A stretch of 64,000 bases of DNA from Deltaproteobacteria bacterium (GTDB lineage: Bacteria > Desulfobacterota > Desulfuromonadia > Desulfuromonadales > BM103): contig JAGXHL010000092.1 in the NCBI GenBank assembly GCA_024636215.1, positions 76,713-140,712 on the forward strand. The letters run 5' to 3'. The notes under the pieces were generated by a model. The model saw nothing but the letters and a program-made list of their open reading frames with translations. It searched no databases and was not told where the DNA came from. How positions within the stretch are numbered: position 1 is the stretch's first letter; each line of letters opens with the position of its first letter. Shown here piece after piece: positions 53,847 through 62,431 of the stretch. A program made the position numbers and the translations under genes.

Positions 53847-54344
53847 ATGTTCACTATCGACCGGGCGATTGATGCCCTCAATGAAAAAATTGGCTACTAT
53901 GGCTCACTGATCGTCCTGCCGCTGATCGGCGTGGTGGTCTGGGAGGTCATGATGCGCTATGGTTTTGACTCTCCGACTTCCTGGGCCTTCGAGTTGACCG
54001 TTTTTCTGTACGGTGTACATTACAGCATTGCTCTGGCCTATGCCCACAAACACGACACCCACGTCTCAATCGATGTCTTTGAAGCACGACTCCGACAACG
54101 ACCGCGACTCATTCTGCGCATTTTCACCAACGCGGTTCTGTTTATTCCCACGATCGGTCTGCTGACTTATTACTCCTGCGCCATGGCCCTCACTTCATGG
54201 CAGCAGTGGGAACACGCATCGAGCTCATGGGCTCCTGCTGTTTACCCGTATAAAACGCTCATGGCGATCGGCTTCGTCCTTTTCTTACTTCAAGGCATAG
54301 CCAAACTGATTCAGGATATTCGTTCCTTGAACACGACTCACTAA
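53847..54344 (+). CDS. dctQ: TRAP transporter small membrane subunit
   Basis: 165 residues from ATG at 53847, with GAGG 6 nt upstream; ATG at 53835 is an alternative. Four membrane helices are present, with the DctQ-typical PLIGVVVWEVMMRYGFDSPT after helix one and ALAYAHKHDTHVSIDVFEAR at helix two. Its partners are dctP and dctM on either side, and together they form a Na+-coupled TRAP system. Confidence 0.88.
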   Translation: MFTIDRAIDALNEKIGYYGSLIVLPLIGVVVWEVMMRYGFDSPTSWAFELTVFLYGVHYSIALAYAHKHDTHVSIDVFEARLRQRPRLILRIFTNAVLFIPTIGLLTYYSCAMALTSWQQWEHASSSWAPAVYPYKTLMAIGFVLFLLQGIAKLIQDIRSLNTTH

Positions 54345-54375
54345 TACTTTCCCGAGCCAGGAGAAATAGATACCA

Positions 54376-55716
54376 ATGAGCGTAGAAGTCCTCACAATAC
54401 TCATGTTCCTGACCCTGATGGCCTCTATTGCCATGGGGCATCCTTTGGCAATCACTCTGGCGGCAGTCGCGACTGTCTTCGGCCTGATTGACAACGGTTT
54501 TCAACTTCAAGCATTAATGGGCCTGTTTGCCAATAATGCCTGGGGTATCTTCCTTAACTATACGCTGGTCGCCATACCGCTGTTTATTTTCATGGCCCAG
54601 ATTCTTGATCGCTCCAAGGTGTCCGAGGGGCTGTTCGACGCACTTTATCAGGTTTTAGGCGGACTGCGTGGCGGACTGGGAATGGCAGTTATCGTCGTCT
54701 CGACGGTGTTTGCAGCCACCACAGGTATCGTCGGAGCTTCGGTTGTCGCCATGGGCCTGATGGCCGGCCCCGCGTTACTGCGCCGCGGCTACGACCGTGC
54801 GCTCTCTGCCGGAATCATCTGCTCTTCAGGCACACTGGGCATCCTGATCCCTCCATCGATCATGCTGGTCGTCTATGGTGGCCTGACCGGGCAAAAAGAA
54901 ACCTCGGTCGGCAATCTCTTTGCGGCCGCAATCCTGCCAGGGCTTTTGTTGTCGGGTCTGTATCTGCTTTATGTCGGAGTTCGCTGCTACATGAATCCCA
55001 AGCTCGGGCCGCCGATCCCGCTGGAAGAACGAACTGCGACCGTTGCGCAGAAAATTACGTTGACGATGAAGAACTTCGTTCCTCCCTTCGGACTTATTCT
55101 TACCGTCATGGGAACCATTCTCGCAGGGGTGGCCACACCGACTGAAGCCGCAGCCCTGGGTTGCATCGGCGCGCTGGTGCTGGCGCTGGCAACCCGGAAA
55201 CTGAACTGGAAGGTCATAAGCGAAGCGTGTATTTCCACAGCCCGCACCACCGCCATGATCATGGCTTTGTTTCTCGGTGGCAAATTCTTTTCCGTGGTTT
55301 TTTTGAGCATGGGTGGAGGTGACGTTGTCGCCGATGTCCTGTTGGGCATGGAGGTCAGTCCCTACGTGGTTTTTGCTATTATGATGGCGGTGGTTTTCTT
55401 CATGGGCATGTTCATCGACTGGGCAGCAATACTGCTTGTGGTCGTGCCTATTTTCACGCCAATCGCGATGGACCTGGATTTCAATCCACTCTGGTTTGCC
55501 ATGATGGTCTGCATCAACCTGCAGACATCTTTCCTGACGCCCCCCTTCGGCTATTCACTTTTCTATTTCAAAGGCGTGGCACCGCCGGAATACACGATGG
55601 GAGATGTTTACAAGGGGATTCTGCCCTTCGTTACAATCCAGGTCGTCGGCTTGACCATAATGATGCTCTTCCCGCAGGTTATTACGTACCTGCCTGACGT
55701 TTTCTTCGGCAGATAG
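54376..55716 (+). CDS. dctM: TRAP transporter large permease subunit
   Basis: 446 residues. ATG at 54376 follows AGGAGAAATAGATACC. It has about twelve helices and DctM signatures: ATTGIVGASVVAMGLMAGPA, GTLGILIPPSIMLVVYGGLT, AGVATPTEAAALGCIGA and FLTPPFGYSLFYFKGVAP. It carries the transport pathway. It is followed 25 bp later by the stress-protein gene, so the operon continues. Confidence 0.93.
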   Translation: MSVEVLTILMFLTLMASIAMGHPLAITLAAVATVFGLIDNGFQLQALMGLFANNAWGIFLNYTLVAIPLFIFMAQILDRSKVSEGLFDALYQVLGGLRGGLGMAVIVVSTVFAATTGIVGASVVAMGLMAGPALLRRGYDRALSAGIICSSGTLGILIPPSIMLVVYGGLTGQKETSVGNLFAAAILPGLLLSGLYLLYVGVRCYMNPKLGPPIPLEERTATVAQKITLTMKNFVPPFGLILTVMGTILAGVATPTEAAALGCIGALVLALATRKLNWKVISEACISTARTTAMIMALFLGGKFFSVVFLSMGGGDVVADVLLGMEVSPYVVFAIMMAVVFFMGMFIDWAAILLVVVPIFTPIAMDLDFNPLWFAMMVCINLQTSFLTPPFGYSLFYFKGVAPPEYTMGDVYKGILPFVTIQVVGLTIMMLFPQVITYLPDVFFGR

Positions 55717-55741
55717 TCACGCTTTAGAGGAGAGGAACATA

Positions 55742-56251
55742 ATGCTTCCGCAAATCAAAAAGATTCTCTACGCCACAGGCATGGGTCCGGGGGCACCGTA
55801 CGTGTTCCGCTACGCTTTGGCCGTGGCCAATCAGCATGACGCACAGATCATTGCGGTCTCGGCACTGGAGCCTTTGTCAAGGTTTGCCCAGAGCCTGGTG
55901 GAACTGCACATTTCCCATGAACAGTCAGAAGGCATCCACCACACGGCGCAGACCCAGGCCAGGGAACGCTTGCGGCAACGCGTCGTGCAGCTCTGCGCAA
56001 AAGAGTGCGCTGACGACCAGCTGAGCACACAGCGCGTCAGCGAAATTCGGGTTGAAGAAGGCCAACCGGCCGAGGTCATCCTGGCGGCGGCCAAGGCGGA
56101 CACTGTCGACCTGATCATCATGGGCGCACATCGCCACACCGTGATCGGTGATGCCATGCTTGGCACCACCACCCATAAAGTTCTGCACAGTGCGTCCCAG
56201 CCGGTTCTGGTTGTGCGGATCCCGGAAGGTTTTCACGAAGAGGGGTTCTAA
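55742..56251 (+). CDS. universal stress protein (UspA family)
   Basis: 169 residues from ATG at 55742, behind GAGGAGAGG. It is a single Usp domain: KKILYATGMGPGAPYVFRYA at the start and VDLIIMGAHRHTVIGDAMLG near residues 122-141, then TTTHKVLHSASQPVLVVRIP. The ATP loop is GAHRHTVIGDAMLGTTT, close to the G-2X-G-9X-G(S/T) pattern but with Arg for the second Gly, so nucleotide binding is uncertain. Usp genes are often found in TRAP operons. A hairpin separates it from glcD. Confidence 0.85.
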   Translation: MLPQIKKILYATGMGPGAPYVFRYALAVANQHDAQIIAVSALEPLSRFAQSLVELHISHEQSEGIHHTAQTQARERLRQRVVQLCAKECADDQLSTQRVSEIRVEEGQPAEVILAAAKADTVDLIIMGAHRHTVIGDAMLGTTTHKVLHSASQPVLVVRIPEGFHEEGF

Positions 56252-56280
56252 GCTGCCGGCGCACACGGCCAGCCATTCTT

Positions 56281-56315
56281 TTCGGGGCATGCAGCTCTTG
56301 CCTGCAGGCCCCGAA
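56281..56315 (+). other. hairpin between the stress-protein gene and glcD
   Basis: TTCGGGGC-A-TGCAG pairs with CTGCA-G-GCCCCGAA around a short loop. There is no T run. It may be a processing or partial-termination site inside the operon. Confidence 0.5.
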
Positions 56316-56332
56316 GTCTTGAGGGGAAACAT

Positions 56333-57724
56333 ATGATTTCAGAAACAGCCATTCAGCACCTGGTTGACAAGTTGGGCAAGGAAAACGTCATTACTGCAGC
56401 GGAAGATCTGCTGGTTCTCGGCTACGACTCCACGCCTGGCCTGCATTCGACACCGGAGCTGGTCGTCTACCCGACCGACAGTGAGCAGGTGCAGAGCGTT
56501 ATGCAGCTTGCCCGTGATCACAAAGTTCCGATCACCCCTCGAGGCAGTGGCACCGGTCTTTCCGGTGGCAGCATCCCGGTTCGTGGCGGCATCGTCATCT
56601 GTTTAAACAAGATGAACAAGATCCTTGAAATCGATGAGGAAAACCTGACCGCAACCTGCCAGGCGGGCGTTGTGACTCTTGACCTCTTTAATGCCGTCGC
56701 TGCAAAAGGACTTTTCTATCCGCCCGACCCCGGTTCGCAGAAGATTTCGACTCTCGGCGGTAATCTTATGGAAGACGCCGGCGGCCTGCGTGGTCTCAAG
56801 TACGGTGTCACCCGCGATTACGTTATGGCTATTAAGTGCGTTCTACCGGATGGCAGCCTGCTGAGCACTGGCGGAAAAAGTGTCAAGGATGTCGCCGGCT
56901 ACGCTTTCAAGGACCTGCTGGTCGGTAGCGAAGGAACCCTGGCGATCGTCACCGAGATCACGGTCAAGCTGATCCCACCACCGCAGGACAAACGGACCTT
57001 CCTCGCTTATTTCGATGATATCAGCATCGCCGGGGCGGCGGTCAGCAAGATCATCGCCGCAAAGATCATCCCCTCAACCATGGAGATTATGGACAAAGCA
57101 ACCATCAATTGTGTCGAGGATTACGTCAAAATAGGTTTGCCGCGCGAGATGGCAGCACTGCTTTTGATCGAGGTTGACGGGCACCCGGCGATGGTGGCCG
57201 AAGAGGCTGAAGGGGTCGAGCGGATACTCAAGGAAGTGGGCGCGGCAGAAGTGCATGTTGCCAAGGACGCTGAAGAAGCGGCCAGCCTGGCTGCCGCTCG
57301 TCGTACCGCCCTCTCGGCGCTGGCGCGGGTTTCACCGACGACCCTGCTGGAAGACGCAACCGTGCCTCGTTCGATGCTTGCTGAAACCTTTACCCTGATT
57401 GAACGTTTGACAAAAAAGTATGCCCTGACAGTTGGCACCTTCGGTCACGCCGGTGACGGCAACCTGCACCCGACGGTCCTCTGTGACGAACGCAACGCAG
57501 ACGAGATGAAACGTGCCCACGCCTTTTACGATGAACTTTATGAGCAGGTCCTCGCCTGGGGAGGGACCGTCTCGGGGGAACACGGCATCGGTATTGCCAA
57601 ACAAGCATACCTGGCCCGGCAGATCGGCCCAAATGGAGTTGCGGTGATGAAACGGATCAAACAGGCATTTGACCCCGAGGGGATTCTCAACCCCGGGAAG
57701 ATCTTTGCCGACGATCAGGAGTAA
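56333..57724 (+). CDS. glcD: FAD-linked 2-hydroxyacid dehydrogenase GlcD (D-lactate or glycolate)
   Basis: 463 residues from ATG at 56333, behind GAGGGGAAAC. The PCMH-type FAD domain has ITPRGSGTGLSGGSIPVRGG near residues 64-83 and TLGGNLMEDAGGLRGLKYGV near 140-159. The C-terminal half has GTFGHAGDGNLHPTV near 366-380 and GGTVSGEHGIGIAKQ near 409-423. It oxidises D-lactate or glycolate and passes electrons to GlcF, encoded 5 bp downstream. Co-regulation with lutBC suggests D-lactate here. Confidence 0.92.
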   Translation: MISETAIQHLVDKLGKENVITAAEDLLVLGYDSTPGLHSTPELVVYPTDSEQVQSVMQLARDHKVPITPRGSGTGLSGGSIPVRGGIVICLNKMNKILEIDEENLTATCQAGVVTLDLFNAVAAKGLFYPPDPGSQKISTLGGNLMEDAGGLRGLKYGVTRDYVMAIKCVLPDGSLLSTGGKSVKDVAGYAFKDLLVGSEGTLAIVTEITVKLIPPPQDKRTFLAYFDDISIAGAAVSKIIAAKIIPSTMEIMDKATINCVEDYVKIGLPREMAALLLIEVDGHPAMVAEEAEGVERILKEVGAAEVHVAKDAEEAASLAAARRTALSALARVSPTTLLEDATVPRSMLAETFTLIERLTKKYALTVGTFGHAGDGNLHPTVLCDERNADEMKRAHAFYDELYEQVLAWGGTVSGEHGIGIAKQAYLARQIGPNGVAVMKRIKQAFDPEGILNPGKIFADDQE

Positions 57725-57729
57725 AAGGA

Positions 57730-59037
57730 ATGACCGACAAAAAAAAGTTAGGCAACTTCACCGATCAGGATGCGCCCCAATACGAAGATGTCTTGCAGTG
57801 CATGCGCTGTGGATTCTGCCTGCCCACCTGCCCGACTTTTGCCCTGACCGGCCGGGAACGCTCCAGCCCACGAGGTCGGGTTGCCCTGGCCCGGGCCGTT
57901 GCCGAGCAGAAGCTCGAGTTTACCGATGCAGTCAAGCAGGAAGCTTTTTTCTGCCTCGACTGCCGCGCCTGCACCACTGCCTGCCCCTCCGGGGTGCGTG
58001 CCGGTGAAGTCATGGAGGTCTGTCGCAGCCAAGCGCATCAACGTTTCCCCTTGCAACATGTCGGCAAGAGCTTCCGCGAATTCATCCTGCAACGTATGCT
58101 CCCCAACCCCGGCCTGATGGAAAAGTCGATGCTGCCGGCCCGACTTTACCAGCGGCTCGGCATCCAGTGGCTGGTCCGCCACTCCAGGGCCCTGAAGCTT
58201 GGCCCGGCCTGGATGGAGAAAGCCGAGGGGATGATGCCCGAGCTCGAGGCACCGCTGCGTCCGCAACTGCCTGAGTTGACCCCGGCTACTGGTGAAAAAC
58301 GTGGCCGGGTCGGTTTCTTCCTCGGTTGCATCATGACACTGATGTATCCTGGGGTGTCACGCCAGACGGTCAAAGTCCTGACCCACCAGGGGTTCGATGT
58401 GATTACCCCGAAGCAGACCAAGTGCTGCGGCGCTCCGCATCTCAACGAAGGGGATCGCCAGACCGCCCGCGAGCTGGCCCTGTTCAACTTGAATCTGTTC
58501 CTCGAAGCGGATGTTGATTATATCGTCACCGACTGCGCCGGCTGCGGTGCCACCCTCAAGGAGTACGAGGAGCTGCTGGAAGAGCTGGCCGAGCATGACA
58601 AACTCGCGACCTTCCGATCCAAAATCCGTGACATCAGCGAATTTCTTGACCACGTCGGACTGCGCACCGAAGGACTTAAACCGATCAACAAATCGGTGAC
58701 TTATCACGAACCTTGCCATCTGTGCCATGCCCAGGGGATTTCCAGTCAACCGAGAAACCTGATCAAGCAGATTCCCGGTATCGATTTGCGCGAGATGAAC
58801 GAGGCCAGCTGGTGCTGCGGTTCGGCGGCCACCTGGGGTCTGAAGTTCTCGGAAGAGAGCCAGCAGGTTCTCGACCGCAAGCTGGACAACCTCAAACAGA
58901 CCGGCGCCGACATCCTGGTTACCGCTAATCCCGGCTGTCACCTGCAACTTGCCTGGGGGGTGCAACAGGCGGGCCTGCCGCAGCAGGTTTTACACATTAT
59001 GGAGCTGCTCGGGATGGCGACGGATCAGAAAGGTTAG
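57730..59037 (+). CDS. glcF: iron-sulfur subunit GlcF of the D-lactate/glycolate dehydrogenase
   Basis: 435 residues from ATG at 57730, with AAAAGGA upstream. Two 4Fe-4S motifs are near the N-terminus (CMRCGFCLPTCP and CLDCRACTTACPSG). Two cysteine-rich CCG modules follow: KCCGAPHLNEGD with DCAGCGATL, and WCCGSAATWG with NPGCHLQL. This is the standard GlcF layout, linking GlcD to the quinone pool. It is the last gene of the TRAP-usp-glcDF series, converging on cls. Confidence 0.92.
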   Translation: MTDKKKLGNFTDQDAPQYEDVLQCMRCGFCLPTCPTFALTGRERSSPRGRVALARAVAEQKLEFTDAVKQEAFFCLDCRACTTACPSGVRAGEVMEVCRSQAHQRFPLQHVGKSFREFILQRMLPNPGLMEKSMLPARLYQRLGIQWLVRHSRALKLGPAWMEKAEGMMPELEAPLRPQLPELTPATGEKRGRVGFFLGCIMTLMYPGVSRQTVKVLTHQGFDVITPKQTKCCGAPHLNEGDRQTARELALFNLNLFLEADVDYIVTDCAGCGATLKEYEELLEELAEHDKLATFRSKIRDISEFLDHVGLRTEGLKPINKSVTYHEPCHLCHAQGISSQPRNLIKQIPGIDLREMNEASWCCGSAATWGLKFSEESQQVLDRKLDNLKQTGADILVTANPGCHLQLAWGVQQAGLPQQVLHIMELLGMATDQKG

Positions 59038-59179
59038 CGTTATCGACAGCCTTTCCGGGCCTCCGGATCGAGGAACGAGGCAGGCCTCCAGATCGAGGAA
59101 CAGGCCTCCGACGTAACGTCATCAGCAGGAGATAAAACCGCCGTTGACAAACCTTACCGGTTCAGACTGAATTTGTGCA

Positions 59180-60637
59180 TCACAAGATCGGAGAAAACAG
59201 TCTTGCCCCGGCAATGGCGACACGTATGAGGAAGGGGTGGTTGACCCCGTCTTCTCGGCTCACCAGGTCACAGATATGGAAATCATTGCTGAGCATCTCC
59301 TCGACCGCCGTGGCAAAAGCCGCATCGGCGACCAGAATCGAAAGTTCGAAGTTGAGCCGGAACGAGCGATTGTCAAGATTGGCCGTACCGACCACGGCCA
59401 GGTCATCATCAACCAGCATCACCTTCTGATGCATAAAACCCTCGCGGTAACGGAAAAACTTCACTCCCGCCTCCTGAGCTTCCTGGATATAGGCGAAGGC
59501 CGCGTACCAGACGGTCTTCTTGTCAGGGACCCCGGGGAGCATGACCCGGACATCCACACCACGTAACGCAGCGAGCTTCAAAGACTCCAGAACAGCCTCG
59601 TTCGGAACGAAGTAGGGACTGGTGATCCAGGCTCTCTGGCGGGCCGTGTTGAGCATCTGCATAAAGAACAGGCTGCAGGTGTAGCGATTGTCTGCGGGCC
59701 CGGTCGGCACCACCATCATGACCTTGTCTTCGGCGGCAATCGCTGGTGACCAGTTGACCGTGATGGCCTCGCCGGTCACCCAGTACCAGTCCTCGACGAA
59801 GGCGGCCTGCACACCGAGCACGGCCGGACCGGAGAGCCGGATGTGCGTGTCCCGCCAATAACCGTACTTATCCGTTCGGCCAAGGTACTCATTGCTGACG
59901 TTATAGCCTCCGGTAAAGGCGATTTTGCCGTCCACAATCAGAATTTTCCGATGGTTACGGAAATTGACCTGAAAGCGATTCCGCAGCAGGTGCAGGCTGC
60001 CGAATTCGTTGAGTCGAACCCCCGCCGCGCGCAGTCCATTCCGGTACCACCGGGAAAGCCGGTAACTGCCGATCGAATCGTAGAGGAAATAGACCTGGAT
60101 GCCTTGTCGCTGTTTTTCGATCAGGCGCTGCTGTAACTCGCGACCGATTTCATCGTCGTTAACGATGTAAAATTCCAGCAGAATGTAATCTCGAGCCACT
60201 TCGATAGCACTGAAAAGCGCCTCGAAAGTGGCTGGCCCCGTCGTCAGCAGTTCGGCAGAGTTACCACGGGTGAAGAGGCTCCCGGACAAATTTTCCATGG
60301 TCACATCGAAAGCTTCGCGTGATTGCAGTTGTGTGCGAACATTCTGCAGCCGCGAAGTCAGCTGCACCGTAGACTGATGGATGGCACTGTTTACGTTACG
60401 GCGGGTTTCAACATGTCGCTTCAGTCTGTGGCGCCCCAGCAGGGCATAAAAAGGCAACGCCAGATATGGCAGGGTGACCAGAAAAAAAGCCCAGGCAATG
60501 GCTCCCTGAGAGGTTCTCGCATTGAGGATGGCGTGCAGTGCAACGAGAATGGCAAAGACTTCGAGAAGAACAAAAATTGCCCCGAACAGGGCGGTCTGGT
60601 TGATAGAGAGGTTGAGAATTCCGGTCAAGGTTTCCAT
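59180..60637 (-). CDS. cls: cardiolipin synthase
   Basis: 485 residues from ATG at 60637. Two N-terminal membrane helices (LFGAIFVLLEVFAILVAL; AIAWAFFLVTLPYLALPFY) precede two phospholipase-D motifs: HRKILIVDGKIAFTGG near residue 230 and HQKVMLVDDDLAVVGTAN near 405. This matches ClsA-type enzymes, which join two phosphatidylglycerol molecules in the inner membrane. It is a single gene, unrelated in function to the neighbouring lactate genes. Confidence 0.93.
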   Translation of the reverse strand: METLTGILNLSINQTALFGAIFVLLEVFAILVALHAILNARTSQGAIAWAFFLVTLPYLALPFYALLGRHRLKRHVETRRNVNSAIHQSTVQLTSRLQNVRTQLQSREAFDVTMENLSGSLFTRGNSAELLTTGPATFEALFSAIEVARDYILLEFYIVNDDEIGRELQQRLIEKQRQGIQVYFLYDSIGSYRLSRWYRNGLRAAGVRLNEFGSLHLLRNRFQVNFRNHRKILIVDGKIAFTGGYNVSNEYLGRTDKYGYWRDTHIRLSGPAVLGVQAAFVEDWYWVTGEAITVNWSPAIAAEDKVMMVVPTGPADNRYTCSLFFMQMLNTARQRAWITSPYFVPNEAVLESLKLAALRGVDVRVMLPGVPDKKTVWYAAFAYIQEAQEAGVKFFRYREGFMHQKVMLVDDDLAVVGTANLDNRSFRLNFELSILVADAAFATAVEEMLSNDFHICDLVSREDGVNHPFLIRVAIAGARLFSPIL

Positions 60638-60763
60638 GTATGTTCCCGATCAGGAGATACCGTTTGCAGTGACTCGGCAGACCGATACTGCGTTATTGCA
60701 CTTAATGTTACCATAAGGGAAACAGTAAGCTTAACAACGGTCTTCAGCTTGATCCAGAAGCTA

Positions 60764-61492
60764 TCATTTTTCCTTGGCTGTGAGAAGCTGCGCCATTTTC
60801 TCCTCGACCATCTCCAGATGGGCCATCATCTTCTGCCGCGCCAGTTCCGGTTCGTGGTCGGCAATCGCCTGCATAATCTCGCGATGCTGGCTCAGCAGCA
60901 GCTGGACATGACCCTCCTGCTGATAGAACTCCATCAGAGCGACCTGGATGGTGGTGTGGAAAAGGGTATGGATTGAATCCAGCACATGCATCTGCAAGCT
61001 GTTATGGCTGGCAGCGGTAATCGCATAATGAAATTCAGCATCGACATCGGAATCCCAGCCGCCCCGCGCGGCCTGCTTTTCCATAACATAGTAGAGCCGG
61101 CGCAGTTCCGCGATATCCTTGGCGTCAGCCCGTTTAGCGGCCAGGTAGGCAGACCAGCTTTCAAGGCCCATGCGTACCTCGGCCAAAGAGCGCAGCAAAG
61201 CCGGGTCCCTTCTCTCGACCAGCTTGGCAAGGGGATCCATGATGCGGCTCTCGGTCAAGGCTTTGACGAAGGTGCCGCCACCCTGGCGCGACTCGAGAAA
61301 GCCCATCGCCTCAAGGACCATAATCGACTCACGTACGGAAGGGCGACTGACGCTCAGCATGCTTGCCAACTCACGCTCCGAAGGGATTCGCTCCCCTGGC
61401 TTGAGTTCTCCGACAGAGATCAGCTGCTTGATTTGATCAACAATTTCTTCGGATATTTTTTTCGGTCGGATCGGCTTTAAAACAATGGTCAT
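60764..61492 (-). CDS. GntR/FadR-family regulator, probable lactate regulator (LldR-like)
   Basis: 242 residues from ATG at 61492, behind GGAG; the longer frame from 61525 would start inside the operator. A winged helix at about 8-75 (KPGERIPSERELASMLSVSR, then PSVRESIMVLEAMGFLESRQ) is followed by an FCD effector domain with likely metal ligands in EFHYAITAASHN and SQHREIMQAI. The palindrome TTTGGTATGACCAAT just upstream of its own gene also occurs in front of lutC and, with one change, in front of dctP. The protein therefore probably controls all three, with lactate or a related acid as effector. Confidence 0.88.
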   Translation of the reverse strand: MTIVLKPIRPKKISEEIVDQIKQLISVGELKPGERIPSERELASMLSVSRPSVRESIMVLEAMGFLESRQGGGTFVKALTESRIMDPLAKLVERRDPALLRSLAEVRMGLESWSAYLAAKRADAKDIAELRRLYYVMEKQAARGGWDSDVDAEFHYAITAASHNSLQMHVLDSIHTLFHTTIQVALMEFYQQEGHVQLLLSQHREIMQAIADHEPELARQKMMAHLEMVEEKMAQLLTAKEK

Positions 61493-61511
61493 GCCTTTGC
61501 TCCAATTGGTA

Positions 61512-61526
61512 TTTGGTATGACCAAT
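61512..61526. promoter_or_regulatory. GntR operator in front of its own gene (autoregulation)
   Basis: TTTGGTATGACCAAT, one base from the perfect palindrome at 47386-47400. An extra half-like CAATTGGTA lies directly beside it at 61503-61511. Confidence 0.7.
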
Positions 61527-61565
61527 TTCTATCACACTAACAGCTTGAACACAACGACATAAACC

Positions 61566-61635
61566 TATCAGCTATCAGCTATCAGCTATCAGCTATCAGC
61601 TATCAGCTATCAGCTATCAGCTATCAGCTATCAGC
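61566..61635. repeat. ten perfect tandem copies of TATCAGC
   Basis: An exact heptamer array upstream of the GntR gene, 40 bp beyond its operator. Confidence 0.95.
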
Positions 61636-61666
61636 CTTACAGCCTTACAGCCTTACAGCTTACAGC
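61636..61666. repeat. four tandem copies of CTTACAGC-type unit
   Basis: Three 8-bp units and a 7-bp variant follow the heptamer array directly. They end 7 bp before the stop codon of the response regulator gene. Confidence 0.9.
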
Positions 61667-61672
61667 CTGCCC

Positions 61673-62419
61673 TTACCCCCTGCCACTCTTGTAACGCGTC
61701 AGCCACAACTGCAGATCCTCATCTTCATGCTCGAGTTCAAAAGCATTGATCAAACCCCGACGAAGGGCAACGGCCACTGCGCGGTTGCGCAGGTTCAAGG
61801 CATCACCGACCTTGTCACTTTGAAACTGTTCCTGGTCGAGGCTCAACTTGCTATACAGGGAATTGAGGCGACTCTGCACACCTCGCCGCGAGAGATAGCG
61901 TCTTTGAGCGATGAGGTTGTCGGTCAAACCGAGAGAGATGTCAACCAGGGCTTCGTATTCTATATCAGAGAGCGCTGTCTGACTGTGGCCGGTGCGACCC
62001 TGCACCTTGCGAACCTCAGGATCGATCCAACACTGATCCTCAAAAAGGACGGTGGCCATGGCGGTCGAAATCTTTTCCCGGGAACTCGATTTGAGCACAT
62101 AGCCATAGACGGTTTCCGGCGGCACGATCTTGGACAAGGCCCGCACGTACATTTCGTCCTTAAACTGGCTCCAGAAAACAATCCGTGCGTCAGGTTTCTG
62201 TTGCCACAAAGCTCTGGCGAACTCGACGCCGTTCATCTTCGGCATCTGGATATCACTGATCACCAGAGGCTCATCATGAGCCAAAGCCAGCTCGAGGGCC
62301 AGCGTACCATTGTCGGCGTGCTCCGTAGCACAGTCTTGATCCCAGTCTTCTACCATCTGTTTGAGAAACTCGAAATCCTTCGGGTTATCTTCGGCAATAA
62401 CCAGGGCATATGGGGCCAT
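61673..62419 (-). CDS. NarL/LuxR-like response regulator
   Basis: 248 residues from ATG at 62419, with AAGGAGA upstream. The receiver has E10/D11 and phospho-acceptor D56 (LVISDIQMPKMNG). The C-terminal part (about 145-215) has a LuxR-like arrangement, LSDIEYEALVDISLGLTDNL then SRRGVQSRLNSLYSKL. This is a divergent helix-turn-helix, so the assignment is moderate. It lies 12 bp after the histidine kinase gene, its evident partner. Confidence 0.82.
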   Translation of the reverse strand: MAPYALVIAEDNPKDFEFLKQMVEDWDQDCATEHADNGTLALELALAHDEPLVISDIQMPKMNGVEFARALWQQKPDARIVFWSQFKDEMYVRALSKIVPPETVYGYVLKSSSREKISTAMATVLFEDQCWIDPEVRKVQGRTGHSQTALSDIEYEALVDISLGLTDNLIAQRRYLSRRGVQSRLNSLYSKLSLDQEQFQSDKVGDALNLRNRAVAVALRRGLINAFELEHEDEDLQLWLTRYKSGRG

Positions 62420-62431
62420 GATATTTTCTCC

